A stretch of 64,000 nt of DNA from Shewanella aestuarii (GCF_014647215.1 NZ_BMOT01000014.1:1-64000); one strand, 5' to 3'. Shown: positions 47,689 to 57,404, counted from the first letter of the stretch. Program-made: numbers and translations. Notes: a model not told the origin generated them from the letters alone.

Positions 47689-49157
47689 ATGTATATTGAT
47701 ATGAGTAAACAGCGCGCGTCATTGCTTCTAAGCATCTTATGCTTTGCCTGTATGACGGGGTGTGACAGTGGCAGCAGTGATGGCATTATTGCTGTGACAG
47801 AAAATAATAATCAAAATGGTAGCTCTGATACAGCAGCTTCATCATTGAATATCCTCTTAACACAAACGCCAGAGAGTCAAACACACGACCCTTATGCGGT
47901 GTTCACATTTACTGCAGAGGGCGCGCAAGCCTATGATTGTCTGCTTGATGAGCAGGTGATCAATGATTGCCAGAGTCCACTGTCTCTGATGCCATTAGAT
48001 GAAGGTGCCATCAGCTGAGTATTGGCGCGCTTGATTCAGCAGGAAATCTAGGCTCTCAAGTTGTTTATAACTGGACAGTTTTACCTTTATTTACTTCTGT
48101 TGAAGGTATCGAAACTCATTCTGATTTGATTAAAACATCAATTCATCCTGACAGGGCAGAACCCAATAGTTGGCGAGGTATCTTCAGAATTAACTGTGAT
48201 TTTGCTCATTCAAGTTATAACGATCCAATTGTATTTCCTTTGCAAGAAAATGCCGCACATTTGCATCGTTTTTATGGCAATACCTTAACCGACCACACCA
48301 GTACGGCGGCATCATTATTTATGCAAGGTGAGTCTAGTTGCCAGGGAAATAAATTAAACCTATCTTCCTATTGGTTGCCTGCTTTACTTGCGCCATCTTA
48401 TGATCCTACAAATGGTGATAGGTTGATTGACTCGCAAGGCGAGCCTGCTTGGAAAGTTGTGCCAGCAGTCGTAGGAAACGATGATGAGGCGCATGAGATT
48501 TTTTATTATTCAGCTGGAGTCGATGATTTGGAATCGATCCAAACCATTCCTGTCGGGCTTAGAATTATTGCGGGGAATGCTATGTCACAACCAGGCCAAG
48601 AACAGGACACATCGATAGTACGCTGGCATTGTCAGTCATGGGGTTCTGATGATAGTAGCAACCCGCGTTTCAGTAGCAGTATTCCTGAGTGTTTAGCTCC
48701 CGATAGAGTACGGCTAGATATCTTTTTTCCGAGTTGTTGGAATGGTATTGATTTGGACTCTTTTGATCACAAAAGTCATATGACATACCCCGTCAATGAA
48801 GGTGGGCCGAATGGCAGTTATTGTCCAGCAAGTCACCCCGTCCCAATTGTTCGCCCAAGTTATCACTATGCATTTGGTGTTAAGCCTGATGTGTTTGAAC
48901 CGCAAACTCAAAGTAGTCGAGGCTGGAAACTTGCGTCAGATATGTACAGCACCGCCGAACAAGCTGGTGGTATGTCATTGCATGGTGATTGGTTTAATGC
49001 ATGGCATCCTCAAGCTATGCAGGCATTATTAGATAACTGTATTAAACAGGGGTTGGATTGTCATGATGGTAATCTCGCAAATGGTTTTCGGCTTTCGGGA
49101 ACGCGTCCTGGTAGTCAATTTGAGCCCCAGATCATCAATGCTGGCTTAGGTTTTTAA
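47689..49157 (+). pseudogene. DUF1996 lipoprotein gene split by a frameshift
   Basis: The 5' frame (47689-48018) encodes a lipoprotein signal (lipobox MTGC at about 22-25) and an Ig-like segment, then stops. The 3' frame is offset by one base and continues without a gap of sense: reading from about 48010 gives QLSIGALDSAGNLGSQVVYN, the normal continuation of such Ig-like domains, followed by a DUF1996 domain to 49157 (HPDRAEPNSWRGIFRINCDF, AAHLHRFYGNT, CPASHPVPIV). A one-base loss near 48008-48013 accounts for it. It is either a pseudogene or a sequencing error. DUF1996 proteins are secreted, often with carbohydrate-binding partners. Confidence 0.8.
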
Positions 49158-49311
49158 CTGCCTGTTACCCGTGTTTTCTTTGATGTGACAATTAATGTGG
49201 ATGAAGCAGGTACAATTTCGATGTTTAATTAAGTGCTTACCTTTTGTTTTATTCAGGTTTATGATTAACTTCATTGAATATTTGGATGTAATACATTGAA
49301 TAGGACTGGAA

Positions 49312-49716
49312 ATGAGTATAAGAAAAACGTGGATTTTAGCTGCTTCATTCGTGTGTTTTAGCCAGAGTGTTAATGCTCAAGATGCTGCAGAAGCGGCTTT
49401 TACAAATGAAGTTATTCAGTGTGCAGCTTATTACCAAATTGCTTCAGAAGCCATTGGTGCGATGAATGCTCCACAGATGCAGGCCGTTGGCGAACGATTA
49501 AAAGTGTCAGCGTTGGATGCGACAACATTAGCCGAAAAATATCGCCCAGCGGCTCAAGTGGTAACCGATATAGCAGTAGAAAAAGACAAACAAAAAGCCA
49601 AGTTAGGTGGGTCAACTAATTTGGGGGCTTTAATGGGGCAATATAAAGATTTATGTAAAACAGTCGTTTATGAACCTCAAAAGCGTTTAGATTATTGGGC
49701 AATGGCTACCATGTAA
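49312..49716 (+). CDS. exported hypothetical protein
   Basis: A 134-residue protein with a signal peptide (about 1-22, ending SVNAQ) and a helical mature part containing two cysteines (VIQCAAYY and KDLCKTV) that could form one disulfide. No family recognised. An ATG with GGA upstream and a strong terminator behind make it a convincing single gene. Probably periplasmic. Confidence 0.7.
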   Translation: MSIRKTWILAASFVCFSQSVNAQDAAEAAFTNEVIQCAAYYQIASEAIGAMNAPQMQAVGERLKVSALDATTLAEKYRPAAQVVTDIAVEKDKQKAKLGGSTNLGALMGQYKDLCKTVVYEPQKRLDYWAMATM

Positions 49717-49735
49717 TGGCTTTTGTTTTTGGCAT

Positions 49736-49767
49736 AAAAAACGCACTCCATGGGTGCGTTTTTTTAT
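49736..49767. terminator. terminator between convergent genes at 49.7 kb
   Basis: AAAAAACGCAC-TCCATGG-GTGCGTTTTTTT; functional in both directions. Confidence 0.88.
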
Positions 49768-49861
49768 GGTTACAAACACGCTATAAAGATTAATTTTACA
49801 ATGAATTTTCAATCATCTAAGCATCTTTAACTTTATTGGTTGTAGGTAACGGCGACAGAAC

Positions 49862-50635
49862 TTAATTGGCTATGATCTCTAACCCATAATGCGCTGCTAA
49901 ACGGGTGAGTATTTGTTGTTTTTTAAGTAAACCTACCCACTCAGATAACTCTTGCTTACTGATTGGTGCATTAGGATTTAACAAAATACCATGATGATAT
50001 TGTTGGTCCCATTTTGTTGATACCAGTAGTTGCGGCGAAATTTCTGGATATTGCGATAAATAAAACTGCAAATAAGACCAAGTTACCGGAGCGATTTCTG
50101 CTCTGCCGCGTAATATACTGATGATCGACGCTTCGTTAGAGTTCACAAATTGAATATCGAATTGAGTTTTTAACTGTTGTGGTTCAGCTTGCCAATCAGC
50201 AAATTTGTAGTGATAGCCTTTGACTAAGCTGAGCGCTTTACCGCTAAAGTCCTCAAAATAAGCTTGGTCTATCGCTTTATCTTTTAATGAAATAAATAAC
50301 TCACCATCATGAATATTTAATGGCACAAATTCATGTCTAATATTGCTCCAACCCCATACCGGGCTTTCAAACAGCATCATGTCATAGCGTTTCATTTCAT
50401 AGGCTTTATAACGATTGGTTATGCTGGTTGCCACAAACTCAAATTGCACTTGTGATTGAATACCATTAAGCGCATTGACTAAATCGATAGACAAACCAGT
50501 ATAACGCCCATCACTCAATTGAGTGACATAGGGAGAAAAGGGGTACCCAGCGACTTTAACTACCGGCTTATTTGGCTGTGCATTGACAGCAATAGACATA
50601 AAAAAAAGTAAACTTAACAACAGTCGATTCATCAT
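49862..50635 (-). CDS. periplasmic solute-binding protein (SBP_bac_3 type)
   Basis: A 257-residue exported protein: signal peptide about 1-19 (ending AVNAQ), then the two-lobe fold of amino-acid-type binding proteins (VKVAGYPFSPYV, GLSIDLVNALNG, YDMMLFESP). No permease or ATPase genes are next to it, so it may act as a sensor or an orphan binding protein, as many such Shewanella proteins do. Ligand unknown. Confidence 0.78.
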   Translation of the reverse strand: MMNRLLLSLLFFMSIAVNAQPNKPVVKVAGYPFSPYVTQLSDGRYTGLSIDLVNALNGIQSQVQFEFVATSITNRYKAYEMKRYDMMLFESPVWGWSNIRHEFVPLNIHDGELFISLKDKAIDQAYFEDFSGKALSLVKGYHYKFADWQAEPQQLKTQFDIQFVNSNEASIISILRGRAEIAPVTWSYLQFYLSQYPEISPQLLVSTKWDQQYHHGILLNPNAPISKQELSEWVGLLKKQQILTRLAAHYGLEIIAN

Positions 50636-50819
50636 ATGGCTAGTTTGGGATTATTGTTTGTGTAACCAAAATGTAGCATAAAGGTTGGTGGATAAATACT
50701 CTAGATTAGCACTGATAAGCGACTTTACAATTTGAATCTATTTGAGGCTGGTTGATACCCAGACCATCGTGCTAGATAATATTGTGATTGTTGCATTGAA
50801 TATCCAAGGCGAGAAAAAT

Positions 50820-51239
50820 ATGTGGTTCCAAAAGCGCATTCAGCTATCAGCTAAAAAACGAGGTTTTCACCTTATTGATAAAGAGTTACTGCAGCAGCTA
50901 CCTGAATTGAAAACGCTTGAGATTGGTTTAGCCCACTTTTTTATTCAGCATACATCGGCTTCGTTAACGTTAAATGAAAATGCAGATCCCACAGTACGAG
51001 GCGATTTTGAGCGACATTTCAATGTCATGGTGCCTGAAAATGCCGCTTATTATCAGCATACCTATGAAGGCTCAGATGATATGCCTGCGCACCTAAAATC
51101 GACAATAATCGGGGCTGAATTAACCATACCTATTAGTCATGGTCGCCTTAATCTGGGAACCTGGCAGGGTATTTATTTATGTGAACATCGCGATAAAGCC
51201 TTTGAACGCACTATTATAGTGACGATAAATGGCCAATGA
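50820..51239 (+). CDS. yjbQ: YjbQ family protein (secondary thiamine-phosphate synthase-like)
   Basis: A 139-residue protein starting MWFQKRIQLSAKKRGFHLI, with the conserved HTSASLTLNENADPTV and GRLNLGTWQGIYLCEHRD segments of the YjbQ/UPF0047 family. The ATG at 50820 gives the standard length; the 26-residue extension to 50742 is not supported. The E. coli homologue has weak thiamine-phosphate synthase activity; its true role is unclear. Confidence 0.88.
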   Translation: MWFQKRIQLSAKKRGFHLIDKELLQQLPELKTLEIGLAHFFIQHTSASLTLNENADPTVRGDFERHFNVMVPENAAYYQHTYEGSDDMPAHLKSTIIGAELTIPISHGRLNLGTWQGIYLCEHRDKAFERTIIVTINGQ

Positions 51240-51426
51240 CGATAACTAGGGTGTAAATCGGCTTTTTATTTCGAAGATCGAGCTTGTCTTGCTTGTGTGA
51301 GTGAAACGATTAGTGATAAATTTACTCCTTAGGCATAACAAAAGCACAATGTGTTTTTTATGTTGATGATTTAGAAATAAAAAAGCCTATTAATTCAGGA
51401 TGAATGGCTAATAATAAAAAGGGTGG

Positions 51427-52077
51427 TTGAAGTTGATTTCAGTATATTTAGTAGATGATCACGAATTAGTTCGCACTGGGATCCGTCGCCTTTTAGAAGA
51501 TGAACGCGGTATTAAAGTTGTTGGTGAAGCCCATGATGGTGAAACTGCTGTACAGTGGTCTCGTCATAATGAAGCTGATGTTATTTTAATGGATATGAAT
51601 ATGCCTGGAATGGGTGGCTTAGAGGCTACTCGTAAGATTTTACGCTATCAACCCGATGCGAAAATCATTGTGCTAACAGTACAAACAGAAGACCCATTTC
51701 CAACGAAAGTGATGCAAGCTGGCGCGTCGGGTTATTTAACTAAAGGTTCAACATCGCCTGAGGTTATTAGAGCCATAAGTCAAGTTTCACGTGGCCAACG
51801 CTACCTTTCACCTGAAATTGCCCAGCAGATGGCGTTAAGTCAATTTAACAGTTCTGATGAGAATCCTTTTAGCAATTTGTCTGAACGTGAGCTGCAGATC
51901 ATGATGATGATCACCAATGGTGAAAAAGTGAATGACATTTCAGATAAGCTCAATTTAAGCCCTAAAACCGTCAATAGCTATCGTTACCGCCTATTTGCCA
52001 AATTAGGGATTAACGGTGATGTGGAATTAACCCGTTTAGCGATTCGTTACAAAATGCTCGACACAGGATCATTTTAA
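51427..52077 (+). CDS. uvrY: response regulator UvrY/GacA
   Basis: A 214-216-residue LuxR-type response regulator with a receiver domain (DDHELVRTGIRRLLEDERG; phosphoacceptor Asp in ILMDMNMPGMGG near 56) and a C-terminal HTH (LSPKTVNSYRYRLFAKLGI). It partners BarA/GacS to activate csrB-type small RNAs. No ATG is available: TTG 51427 or TTG 51433; the family N-terminus (MISVYLVDDHELV) favours 51433, while the GGGTGG upstream does not decide. Immediately precedes uvrC, as in E. coli and Pseudomonas. Confidence 0.93.
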   Translation: MKLISVYLVDDHELVRTGIRRLLEDERGIKVVGEAHDGETAVQWSRHNEADVILMDMNMPGMGGLEATRKILRYQPDAKIIVLTVQTEDPFPTKVMQAGASGYLTKGSTSPEVIRAISQVSRGQRYLSPEIAQQMALSQFNSSDENPFSNLSERELQIMMMITNGEKVNDISDKLNLSPKTVNSYRYRLFAKLGINGDVELTRLAIRYKMLDTGSF

Positions 52078-52150
52078 TCAAGTTTTACCCCATGATGTTG
52101 CATTATTGCTTGATGGGGTTAAATCAATTTTCGTCACACTGTAAATCATT

Positions 52151-53983
52151 ATGACTGAAGCGTTTCAAGCCAAATCATTTCTAAAAACAGTCACTTCAGC
52201 GCCAGGTGTTTATCGTATGTATGATAAACAAAATGAAGTGATTTATGTGGGTAAAGCAAAAGATCTTAAAAAACGTTTAACGTCGTATTTTCGTTCAAAT
52301 TTACCCAATGTGAAAACCCAAGCATTGGTCAGCAACATTCACCATATTGATGTTACCGTCACCCACAGTGAAACCGATGCACTTATTCTTGAAAATGACT
52401 ACATCAAGCAATACATGCCTAAATACAATGTATTGCTGCGTGATGATAAGTCCTACCCCTACATATTATTGAGTCATCATCAGCATCCTCGATTAGCATA
52501 TCATCGCGGTACGAAACGTGAAAAAGGCCATTATTTCGGGCCTTACCCTAATGGCGGGGCGGTGCGTGAAAGTTTGAATTTGATGCAAAAATTGTTTCCC
52601 ATTCGCCAATGTGATGATGTGTATTATAAATCTCGTTCACGCCCTTGTTTGCAATATCAATTATCACGCTGTAGCGCACCTTGTGTCGGTATTGTCTCGG
52701 ATGAGGATTATCAAGAACAAGTTAAATTAGCAACGCTATTTTTACGGGGTAAAGATCAGCAAGTTATTAGTACATTAGTGGATAAAATGGAGCAAGCAGC
52801 CATTAACATGGCCTATGAACAGGCCGCGCAATATCGCGACCAAATTAGTGCATTGCGTAAAGTCAGTGAGCAACAAGAAGTCTCAAACGCGAAAGGCGAT
52901 ATGGACGTGATTGGGGTTCACTTTGCATCAGGTATCGCCTGTTTTCATTTGCTGTTTATTCGCGATGGTAAAATTTTTGGCAGTCGTAGCTATTATCCTA
53001 GCGTGCCGCTGGCCACTGAACTTGATGAAGTATTATCATCGTTTTTGGGACAGTTTTACTTAAATGCAGATGTGCAACGCACCATACCTAAAGAAGTTAT
53101 TCTCAGCCATGAATTTGGTGGAATGGACATCACGGCGGCATCAATAGCACAAGCATTACAAAAGAAATTTTCGATTAAAACCCAAGTACGTGGTGAGCGC
53201 GCCAGTTTTTTACGTTTAGCCCTAACAAATGCCACCAACGCGGTTGCTACTAGGCTGTCGCATAAAAATACCATTGAGCAACGTTTTACTCTGCTAGAAG
53301 AAGCACTTGAGTTATCTTTTACGATTAATCGTATGGAATGTTTTGATATCAGCCATACCATGGGAGAAAGCACAGTTGCATCTTGCGTAGTCTTTAATCG
53401 TGATGGTCCACATAAAGCGGATTATCGTCGCTACAATATTACCGATATCACCGGTGGAGATGACTATGCCGCCATGGAGCAGGCCATAAGCCGTCGATTT
53501 GATAAAATTGATGACAGCGGTAAAGTGCCAGATATTTTGTTTATCGATGGTGGATTAGGTCAATTACGGATTGCACAGCGCATTGTGGATGACAAGTGTG
53601 CCCATTTAACGAAACAGCCACTGCTTGTTGGGGTGACGAAAGGTGAAGGGCGTAAAGCGGGGCTTGAAACCTTTGTGCTTGGCGGCGCTGAAGAAACCAT
53701 AAATATCGCCAGTGACTCACCAGCATTTCACTTAATACTGCATATTCGAGACGAGTCACATCGTTTTGCTATTACCGGGCATCGTAATAAACGTCAGAAA
53801 ACGCGCAATACCTCAACCTTAGAGTCGATTGATGGCATTGGCCCTAAAAGACGTAAAGCTTTGTTGCAACATTTAGGTGGATTGCAGGAAGTTAACAATG
53901 CCAGCGTAGCAGAATTGGCAAAAGTACCCGGAATTAGCTTAGAAATGGCACAAACGATCCATGACTCATTGCGAGGGGGCTAA
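52151..53983 (+). CDS. uvrC: excinuclease ABC subunit C
   Basis: A 610-residue nuclease of nucleotide excision repair. N-terminal GIY-YIG domain ([19 protein letters not shown]), a UVR motif that contacts UvrB (around 205-225), the RNase H-like C-terminal nuclease half, and a pair of helix-hairpin-helix motifs at the end ([20 protein letters not shown] and [12 protein letters not shown]). Full length. Followed by pgsA 44 bp later. Confidence 0.96.
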   Translation: MTEAFQAKSFLKTVTSAPGVYRMYDKQNEVIYVGKAKDLKKRLTSYFRSNLPNVKTQALVSNIHHIDVTVTHSETDALILENDYIKQYMPKYNVLLRDDKSYPYILLSHHQHPRLAYHRGTKREKGHYFGPYPNGGAVRESLNLMQKLFPIRQCDDVYYKSRSRPCLQYQLSRCSAPCVGIVSDEDYQEQVKLATLFLRGKDQQVISTLVDKMEQAAINMAYEQAAQYRDQISALRKVSEQQEVSNAKGDMDVIGVHFASGIACFHLLFIRDGKIFGSRSYYPSVPLATELDEVLSSFLGQFYLNADVQRTIPKEVILSHEFGGMDITAASIAQALQKKFSIKTQVRGERASFLRLALTNATNAVATRLSHKNTIEQRFTLLEEALELSFTINRMECFDISHTMGESTVASCVVFNRDGPHKADYRRYNITDITGGDDYAAMEQAISRRFDKIDDSGKVPDILFIDGGLGQLRIAQRIVDDKCAHLTKQPLLVGVTKGEGRKAGLETFVLGGAEETINIASDSPAFHLILHIRDESHRFAITGHRNKRQKTRNTSTLESIDGIGPKRRKALLQHLGGLQEVNNASVAELAKVPGISLEMAQTIHDSLRGG

Positions 53984-54027
53984 AATTAAGGCAAGATTGG
54001 CGCTGCTTCTGAATAATTGGTCTATTT

Positions 54028-54576
54028 ATGCCGTTTAATTTACCTATCGCATTAACACTATTTCGTTTAGTGCTACTGCCAGTATTTATATTTTTCTTTT
54101 ATCTTCCTTACACTTGGGCGCCTTTTGCTGCAGCATTCGTATTTTGGTTAGCCGCGGTAACTGATGCTTTAGATGGCTATGCCGCAAGAAAACTTGGCCA
54201 ACTAACCCGTTTTGGTGCGTTTTTAGATCCGGTTGCAGATAAAGTGATGGTTTCTACCGCCTTAGTGCTACTGGTTCAGCAGAATGATAATATTTATTTA
54301 ACCTTAGCTGCGCTATTTATGATTGGCCGTGAGATTGTTATTTCTGCATTACGTGAATGGATGGCAGAGATAGGTAAACGTGGTGTTGTCGCCGTGTCAT
54401 GGATCGGAAAATATAAAACCGCAGCGCAAATGGTTGCGATAGTCGGCTTAATTTGGCAGCCCACGCCATTCTTAACCGATGTGGCTTATGTATTGTTCTA
54501 TGTGGCCGCTTTACTGACTTTTTGGTCGATGATAAGTTACATTTCAGCGGCTTGGAAAGATTTAACCGCGGAATAG
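54028..54576 (+). CDS. pgsA: CDP-diacylglycerol-glycerol-3-phosphate phosphatidyltransferase
   Basis: A 182-residue integral membrane enzyme that makes phosphatidylglycerol phosphate. The CDP-alcohol phosphatidyltransferase motif is complete: DALDGYAARKLGQLTRFGAF followed by LDPVADK. About five hydrophobic helices. Position after uvrC and before the glyW-type tRNA cluster matches E. coli. Confidence 0.95.
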   Translation: MPFNLPIALTLFRLVLLPVFIFFFYLPYTWAPFAAAFVFWLAAVTDALDGYAARKLGQLTRFGAFLDPVADKVMVSTALVLLVQQNDNIYLTLAALFMIGREIVISALREWMAEIGKRGVVAVSWIGKYKTAAQMVAIVGLIWQPTPFLTDVAYVLFYVAALLTFWSMISYISAAWKDLTAE

Positions 54577-54638
54577 CACATAAATACTTCAATAAGATTA
54601 TTTAGTGCGCAAACGATAAGTTTTAATAAAAACAGCAA

Positions 54639-54666
54639 TTGACACCGGGGATGAAATCGGTAAAAT
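54639..54666 (+). promoter_or_regulatory. promoter of the tRNA-Gly/Cys/Leu cluster
   Basis: TTGACA (54639-54644), a 16-bp spacer and TAAAAT (54661-54666), followed by GCACCCCCG, a GC-rich discriminator as in stable-RNA promoters. The leader to tRNA-Gly is about 60 bases. Confidence 0.78.
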
Positions 54667-54734
54667 GCACCCCCGTAGACAAGAGACTAACAGCCATACA
54701 GCCTTGGTGCTTAAAGCGAGTTAATCACATTTAC

Positions 54735-54810
54735 GCGACATTAGCTCAGTTGGTAGAGCGATACCTTGCCAAGGTATAGGTCATCGGTTCGAACCCGATA
54801 TGTCGCTCCA
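54735..54810 (+). tRNA. tRNA-Gly (GCC)
   Basis: 76 nt: acceptor GCGACAT/ATGTCGC, anticodon arm ATACCTTGCCAAGGTAT, encoded CCA. Corresponds to glyW by position. Confidence 0.96.
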
Positions 54811-54828
54811 AATCCTTATTTACATTGT

Positions 54829-54902
54829 GGCGCGATGGCAGAATGGCTATGCTGCGGATTGCAAATCCGTCGACCTCGGTTCGACTCCGGGTCGCGCCTC
54901 CA
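54829..54902 (+). tRNA. tRNA-Cys (GCA)
   Basis: 74 nt: acceptor GGCGCGA/TCGCGCC, anticodon arm GCGGATTGCAAATCCGT, encoded CCA. Corresponds to cysT. Confidence 0.96.
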
Positions 54903-54952
54903 CTAAATTGCGTTTAATGGCTTTGATATTAAAGCGGTTAAAACAACACTTT

Positions 54953-55038
54953 GCCCGAGTGGTGGAATCGGTAGACACAAGGGATTTAAAATCCCTCGCT
55001 GAATAAGCGTGCCAGTTCAAGTCTGGCCTCGGGTACCA
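54953..55038 (+). tRNA. tRNA-Leu (TAA)
   Basis: An 86-nt type II tRNA. Anticodon arm GGGATTTAAAATCCC, variable arm CGCTGAATAAGCG, T-arm CCAGTTCAAGTCTGG, encoded CCA. Corresponds to leuZ. Its 3' end and trailer are duplicated twice downstream. Confidence 0.96.
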
Positions 55039-55108
55039 TTATTAAACTTGCTTGCAAGTGATGGATAAACAAGCCTCGACATTGCTTCGGGGCTTTTTTA
55101 TGTCTGAA
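55039..55108 (+). ncRNA. 3' trailer of tRNA-Leu (3'ETS-leuZ position), copy 1
   Basis: The trailer contains a small stem (CTTGC-TT-GCAAG, 55048-55059) and a terminator. In E. coli the equivalent trailer of glyW-cysT-leuZ is a stable fragment that sponges small RNAs; the sequence here is not shown to do so. It recurs at 55298 and 55476. Confidence 0.45.
55071..55100 (+). terminator. terminator of the tRNA cluster
   Basis: AAGCCTCGACATTGCTTCGGGGCTTTTTT: stem with T-run, copy 1 of three. Confidence 0.82.
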
Positions 55109-55110
55109 AA

Positions 55111-55221
55111 AACAAGGCAGATTTTTTTGATAAGTAGTTATTCTACAATCAAAAAATCTAACGCAGTTATCAGGTATTTTCACAAGCTAGAATGATCAGT
55201 TATTTATTACGATTGGTATTA
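55111..55221. repeat. MITE-like element, partial copy
   Basis: Matches the right two thirds of the element at 14566-14728 almost base for base, ending in TTATTACGATTGGTATTA. The left end is missing, and the element sits exactly between the first trailer and the first degenerate tRNA-Leu copy. Confidence 0.78.
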
Positions 55222-55226
55222 TTAAC

Positions 55227-55297
55227 ATCCCTCGCGCTCTTGATAAAAAAGGCGTGCCACTCTTTATCTACAAGAGTAAGTCTGGCCTCGGGTACCA
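55227..55297 (+). pseudogene. degenerate tRNA-Leu 3'-half copy 1
   Basis: ATCCCTCGC and GGCGTGCCA of the tRNA are kept. The variable loop is expanded (GCTCTTGATAAAAAAGG) and the T-loop carries an insert CTCTTTATCTACAAGAG before AAGTCTGGCCTCGGGTACCA, which is identical to the tRNA. No 5' half. Confidence 0.75.
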
Positions 55298-55370
55298 TTA
55301 TTAAACTTGCTTGCAAGTGATGGATAAACCAGCCTCGACATTGCGTCGGGGCTTTTTTATGTCTGAAAAA
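55298..55370 (+). repeat. tRNA-Leu trailer, copy 2
   Basis: Same sequence as the first trailer with two changes (AACC for AACA, GCGTCG for GCTTCG). The changes improve or keep the terminator stem (55331-55358). Confidence 0.8.
55331..55358 (+). terminator. terminator, trailer copy 2
   Basis: AGCCTCGACATTGCGTCGGGGCTTTTTT. Confidence 0.75.
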
Positions 55371-55405
55371 CACCTTGTTTTTTTACGAGGTACTGAATTA
55401 TTAAC

Positions 55406-55475
55406 ATCCCTCGCGCTCTTGATAAAAAGGCGTGCCACTCTTTATCTACAAGAGTAAGTCTGGCTTCGGGTACCA
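55406..55475 (+). pseudogene. degenerate tRNA-Leu 3'-half copy 2
   Basis: As copy 1, one A shorter in the variable loop and with CTTCGGG for CTCGGG-type acceptor. The CTCTTTATCTACAAGAG insert is identical to that of copy 1, so the two were duplicated after the insert arose. Confidence 0.75.
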
Positions 55476-55546
55476 TTATTAAACTTGCTTGCAAGTGATG
55501 GATAAACCAGCCTCGACATTGCGTCGGGGCTTTTTTATGTCTGAAT
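55476..55546 (+). repeat. tRNA-Leu trailer, copy 3
   Basis: Matches trailer copy 2, including a terminator at 55509-55538. Confidence 0.8.
55509..55538 (+). terminator. terminator, trailer copy 3
   Basis: Same stem and T-run as copy 2. Three terminators in a row make it unlikely that the last copies are transcribed at high level from the tRNA promoter. Confidence 0.75.
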
Positions 55547-55568
55547 ATTGTTATTTCCAGTTTTTTTC

Positions 55569-55600
55569 AAAAAAAAGCCTCAACAATCTGTTGAGGCTTT
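55569..55600 (-). terminator. terminator after panP
   Basis: On the minus strand AAAGCCTCAAC-AGATT-GTTGAGGCTTT followed by T-rich sequence; also usable from the plus side. Confidence 0.85.
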
Positions 55601-55617
55601 CGTGTGTGCGATAGTAA

Positions 55618-57258
55618 CTATAACGTCATTAACTGCGGATAAAACTCATTATCCAATTGGGCTATTTGGGTTTGCTCGGTTAGCACCTCTGCCAAGATCT
55701 CGTGGCTGGTTAATGGGTTGGCTAACACCACTCTAAATACGGTTGTGTGCTGTCTTCGATACCTTGCAGGACGAATACGGGTACGTGATACGAATGACTT
55801 ACCTTGTTCACGCTGATGCTTTTGAATGAACTGGGTTAAACCGTCTAAAAGCTCATTTATTCTGGCAACCAGAGTAAAGTTGTTGCTGGCAATCGCTTCA
55901 GCCAGCTTTAACTGTACTGAGTTAGGCACATATCGATAAGTGAGTAAGCACAACTCTGGATAAGTGACTAATTCAAACTCTGAATGTTGTTCAATTAACT
56001 CGGCAAAGTAACGGGCTTTTTCTAAGCTGTTATTTATCAGTATTTCATAGCCTTCACGGCCAATAATTTGTAGGCAAGCGTGGACTAGCATCGCCATGCC
56101 AGGGCGAGAGCCTTCAAGGGTTTGACTGCCTAAATCTTTTGACCCAACACGTAAAATATATTCCGCATGGTGCGCTATGGTATGGGCCAATTCAGGATCT
56201 TTAAACAACACCATGCCAGCACCCATAGGCACATACATTTGCTTGTGAGCGTCGATAGTCACCGAATCGGCTAATTCAATGCCTTTAAGTAAATGACGAT
56301 ATTTATTCGACAATAAACTTGCTCCGCCCCATGCAGCATCAACGTGGAAATGGCAATCAAGTTCTGCGGCGAGTGTGGCTAACTCACTGAGAGGATCAAC
56401 ACTACCGGTTTCAGTTGTACCCGCAACCCCAACAATAGCCATCACTTTAATGTTTTTTTGTTGTAGCGCTAATGCAGTATCACGCATCGCATTTACATCG
56501 ACTTTGTTGTTTTCATCGGTAGCAATACTGACAATATTATCTCGGCCTATGCTGAGTAAATCGGCGGCTTTACCTAATGAATAGTGGCCCCGTTCAGAGA
56601 CTAAAATTGCTAAATCATCATAACCATAATGACGTAGGGCTTTAAGCATGCCTTCTCGGCCTACACCTTTAAAGTCGCCATCGGCTTGAAGAACTCGATT
56701 ACGAGCTATCCACAGCGCAGTGATGTTTGCCACAGTACCACCCGAGCAAAATGCCCCTAATGAGTGATTCGCACTGTGCATCCACTGCTGATAAAAATGG
56801 TCATTTTGGCCGTAGGTCAAATGGTGCATCATGCCTAATACTTGGCGTTCTAGCGGGGTAAAGGCTTTTGATGTTTCAATTTTGACTAAATTTTGATTCA
56901 AGCCCACCATCATTTTGGATAGGGGTAATACAAAATAGGGCAGTGCTGAGGTCATGTGACCAATAAAGCTTGGTGCTGAGGTATGCACTGAGTGAGCCAC
57001 TAAGTTTTGCATGATTTCATCTGTGTAATCAGATACAAAACGTGGCGCTGCAGGAATTTCAAATGCTTGAAAATCTGTTTCAATTTCAGATAGGGGTTTT
57101 TCTAATGCGGCAATGCTGTTTCCCAAAAAACCAGCCAGATCTTGCGAAAGCTTTTGTTCAATGATGCTTAACGTTGAATTACTGTCTTCTGGCACAGTAA
57201 AAATGCGCAGTAAACTTTGCTCAGATGCATCAGCTTGACGGGGTGTATTTGAGGTCAT
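55618..57258 (-). CDS. panP: PLP-dependent aspartate 1-decarboxylase PanP
   Basis: A 546-residue group II PLP decarboxylase. SGGTVANITALWIARN is the cofactor-phosphate region, HVDAAWGGA holds the aspartate that binds the pyridine nitrogen, and TIDAHKQM (lysine near 334) binds PLP. Length and N-terminus fit the PanP group of Vibrio and Shewanella, which makes beta-alanine for coenzyme A in place of PanD. A general glutamate or tyrosine decarboxylase is the alternative; PanP is favoured. Follows the glycerate kinase gene but with a terminator between. Confidence 0.85.
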   Translation of the reverse strand: MTSNTPRQADASEQSLLRIFTVPEDSNSTLSIIEQKLSQDLAGFLGNSIAALEKPLSEIETDFQAFEIPAAPRFVSDYTDEIMQNLVAHSVHTSAPSFIGHMTSALPYFVLPLSKMMVGLNQNLVKIETSKAFTPLERQVLGMMHHLTYGQNDHFYQQWMHSANHSLGAFCSGGTVANITALWIARNRVLQADGDFKGVGREGMLKALRHYGYDDLAILVSERGHYSLGKAADLLSIGRDNIVSIATDENNKVDVNAMRDTALALQQKNIKVMAIVGVAGTTETGSVDPLSELATLAAELDCHFHVDAAWGGASLLSNKYRHLLKGIELADSVTIDAHKQMYVPMGAGMVLFKDPELAHTIAHHAEYILRVGSKDLGSQTLEGSRPGMAMLVHACLQIIGREGYEILINNSLEKARYFAELIEQHSEFELVTYPELCLLTYRYVPNSVQLKLAEAIASNNFTLVARINELLDGLTQFIQKHQREQGKSFVSRTRIRPARYRRQHTTVFRVVLANPLTSHEILAEVLTEQTQIAQLDNEFYPQLMTL

Positions 57259-57288
57259 TTAGGCTTGCCGTAATAATAAAAAGCGCCC

Positions 57289-57333
57289 CAATGAGTAAAG
57301 TGTATCTTAAATTACAACTTATACTCATTGGCG
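57289..57333 (-). terminator. terminator after the glycerate kinase gene
   Basis: On the minus strand CCAATGAGTA and TACTCATTGG form a 10-bp stem around a 19-nt loop, then GGCGCTTTTTATT. Confidence 0.7.
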
Positions 57334-57404
57334 AAATAAGGGGGCTAACTTTACTTTATGGCTTAGTTTGCTTCAAGTTTTTATCGTCACAGAGCAAGTG
57401 TTAA

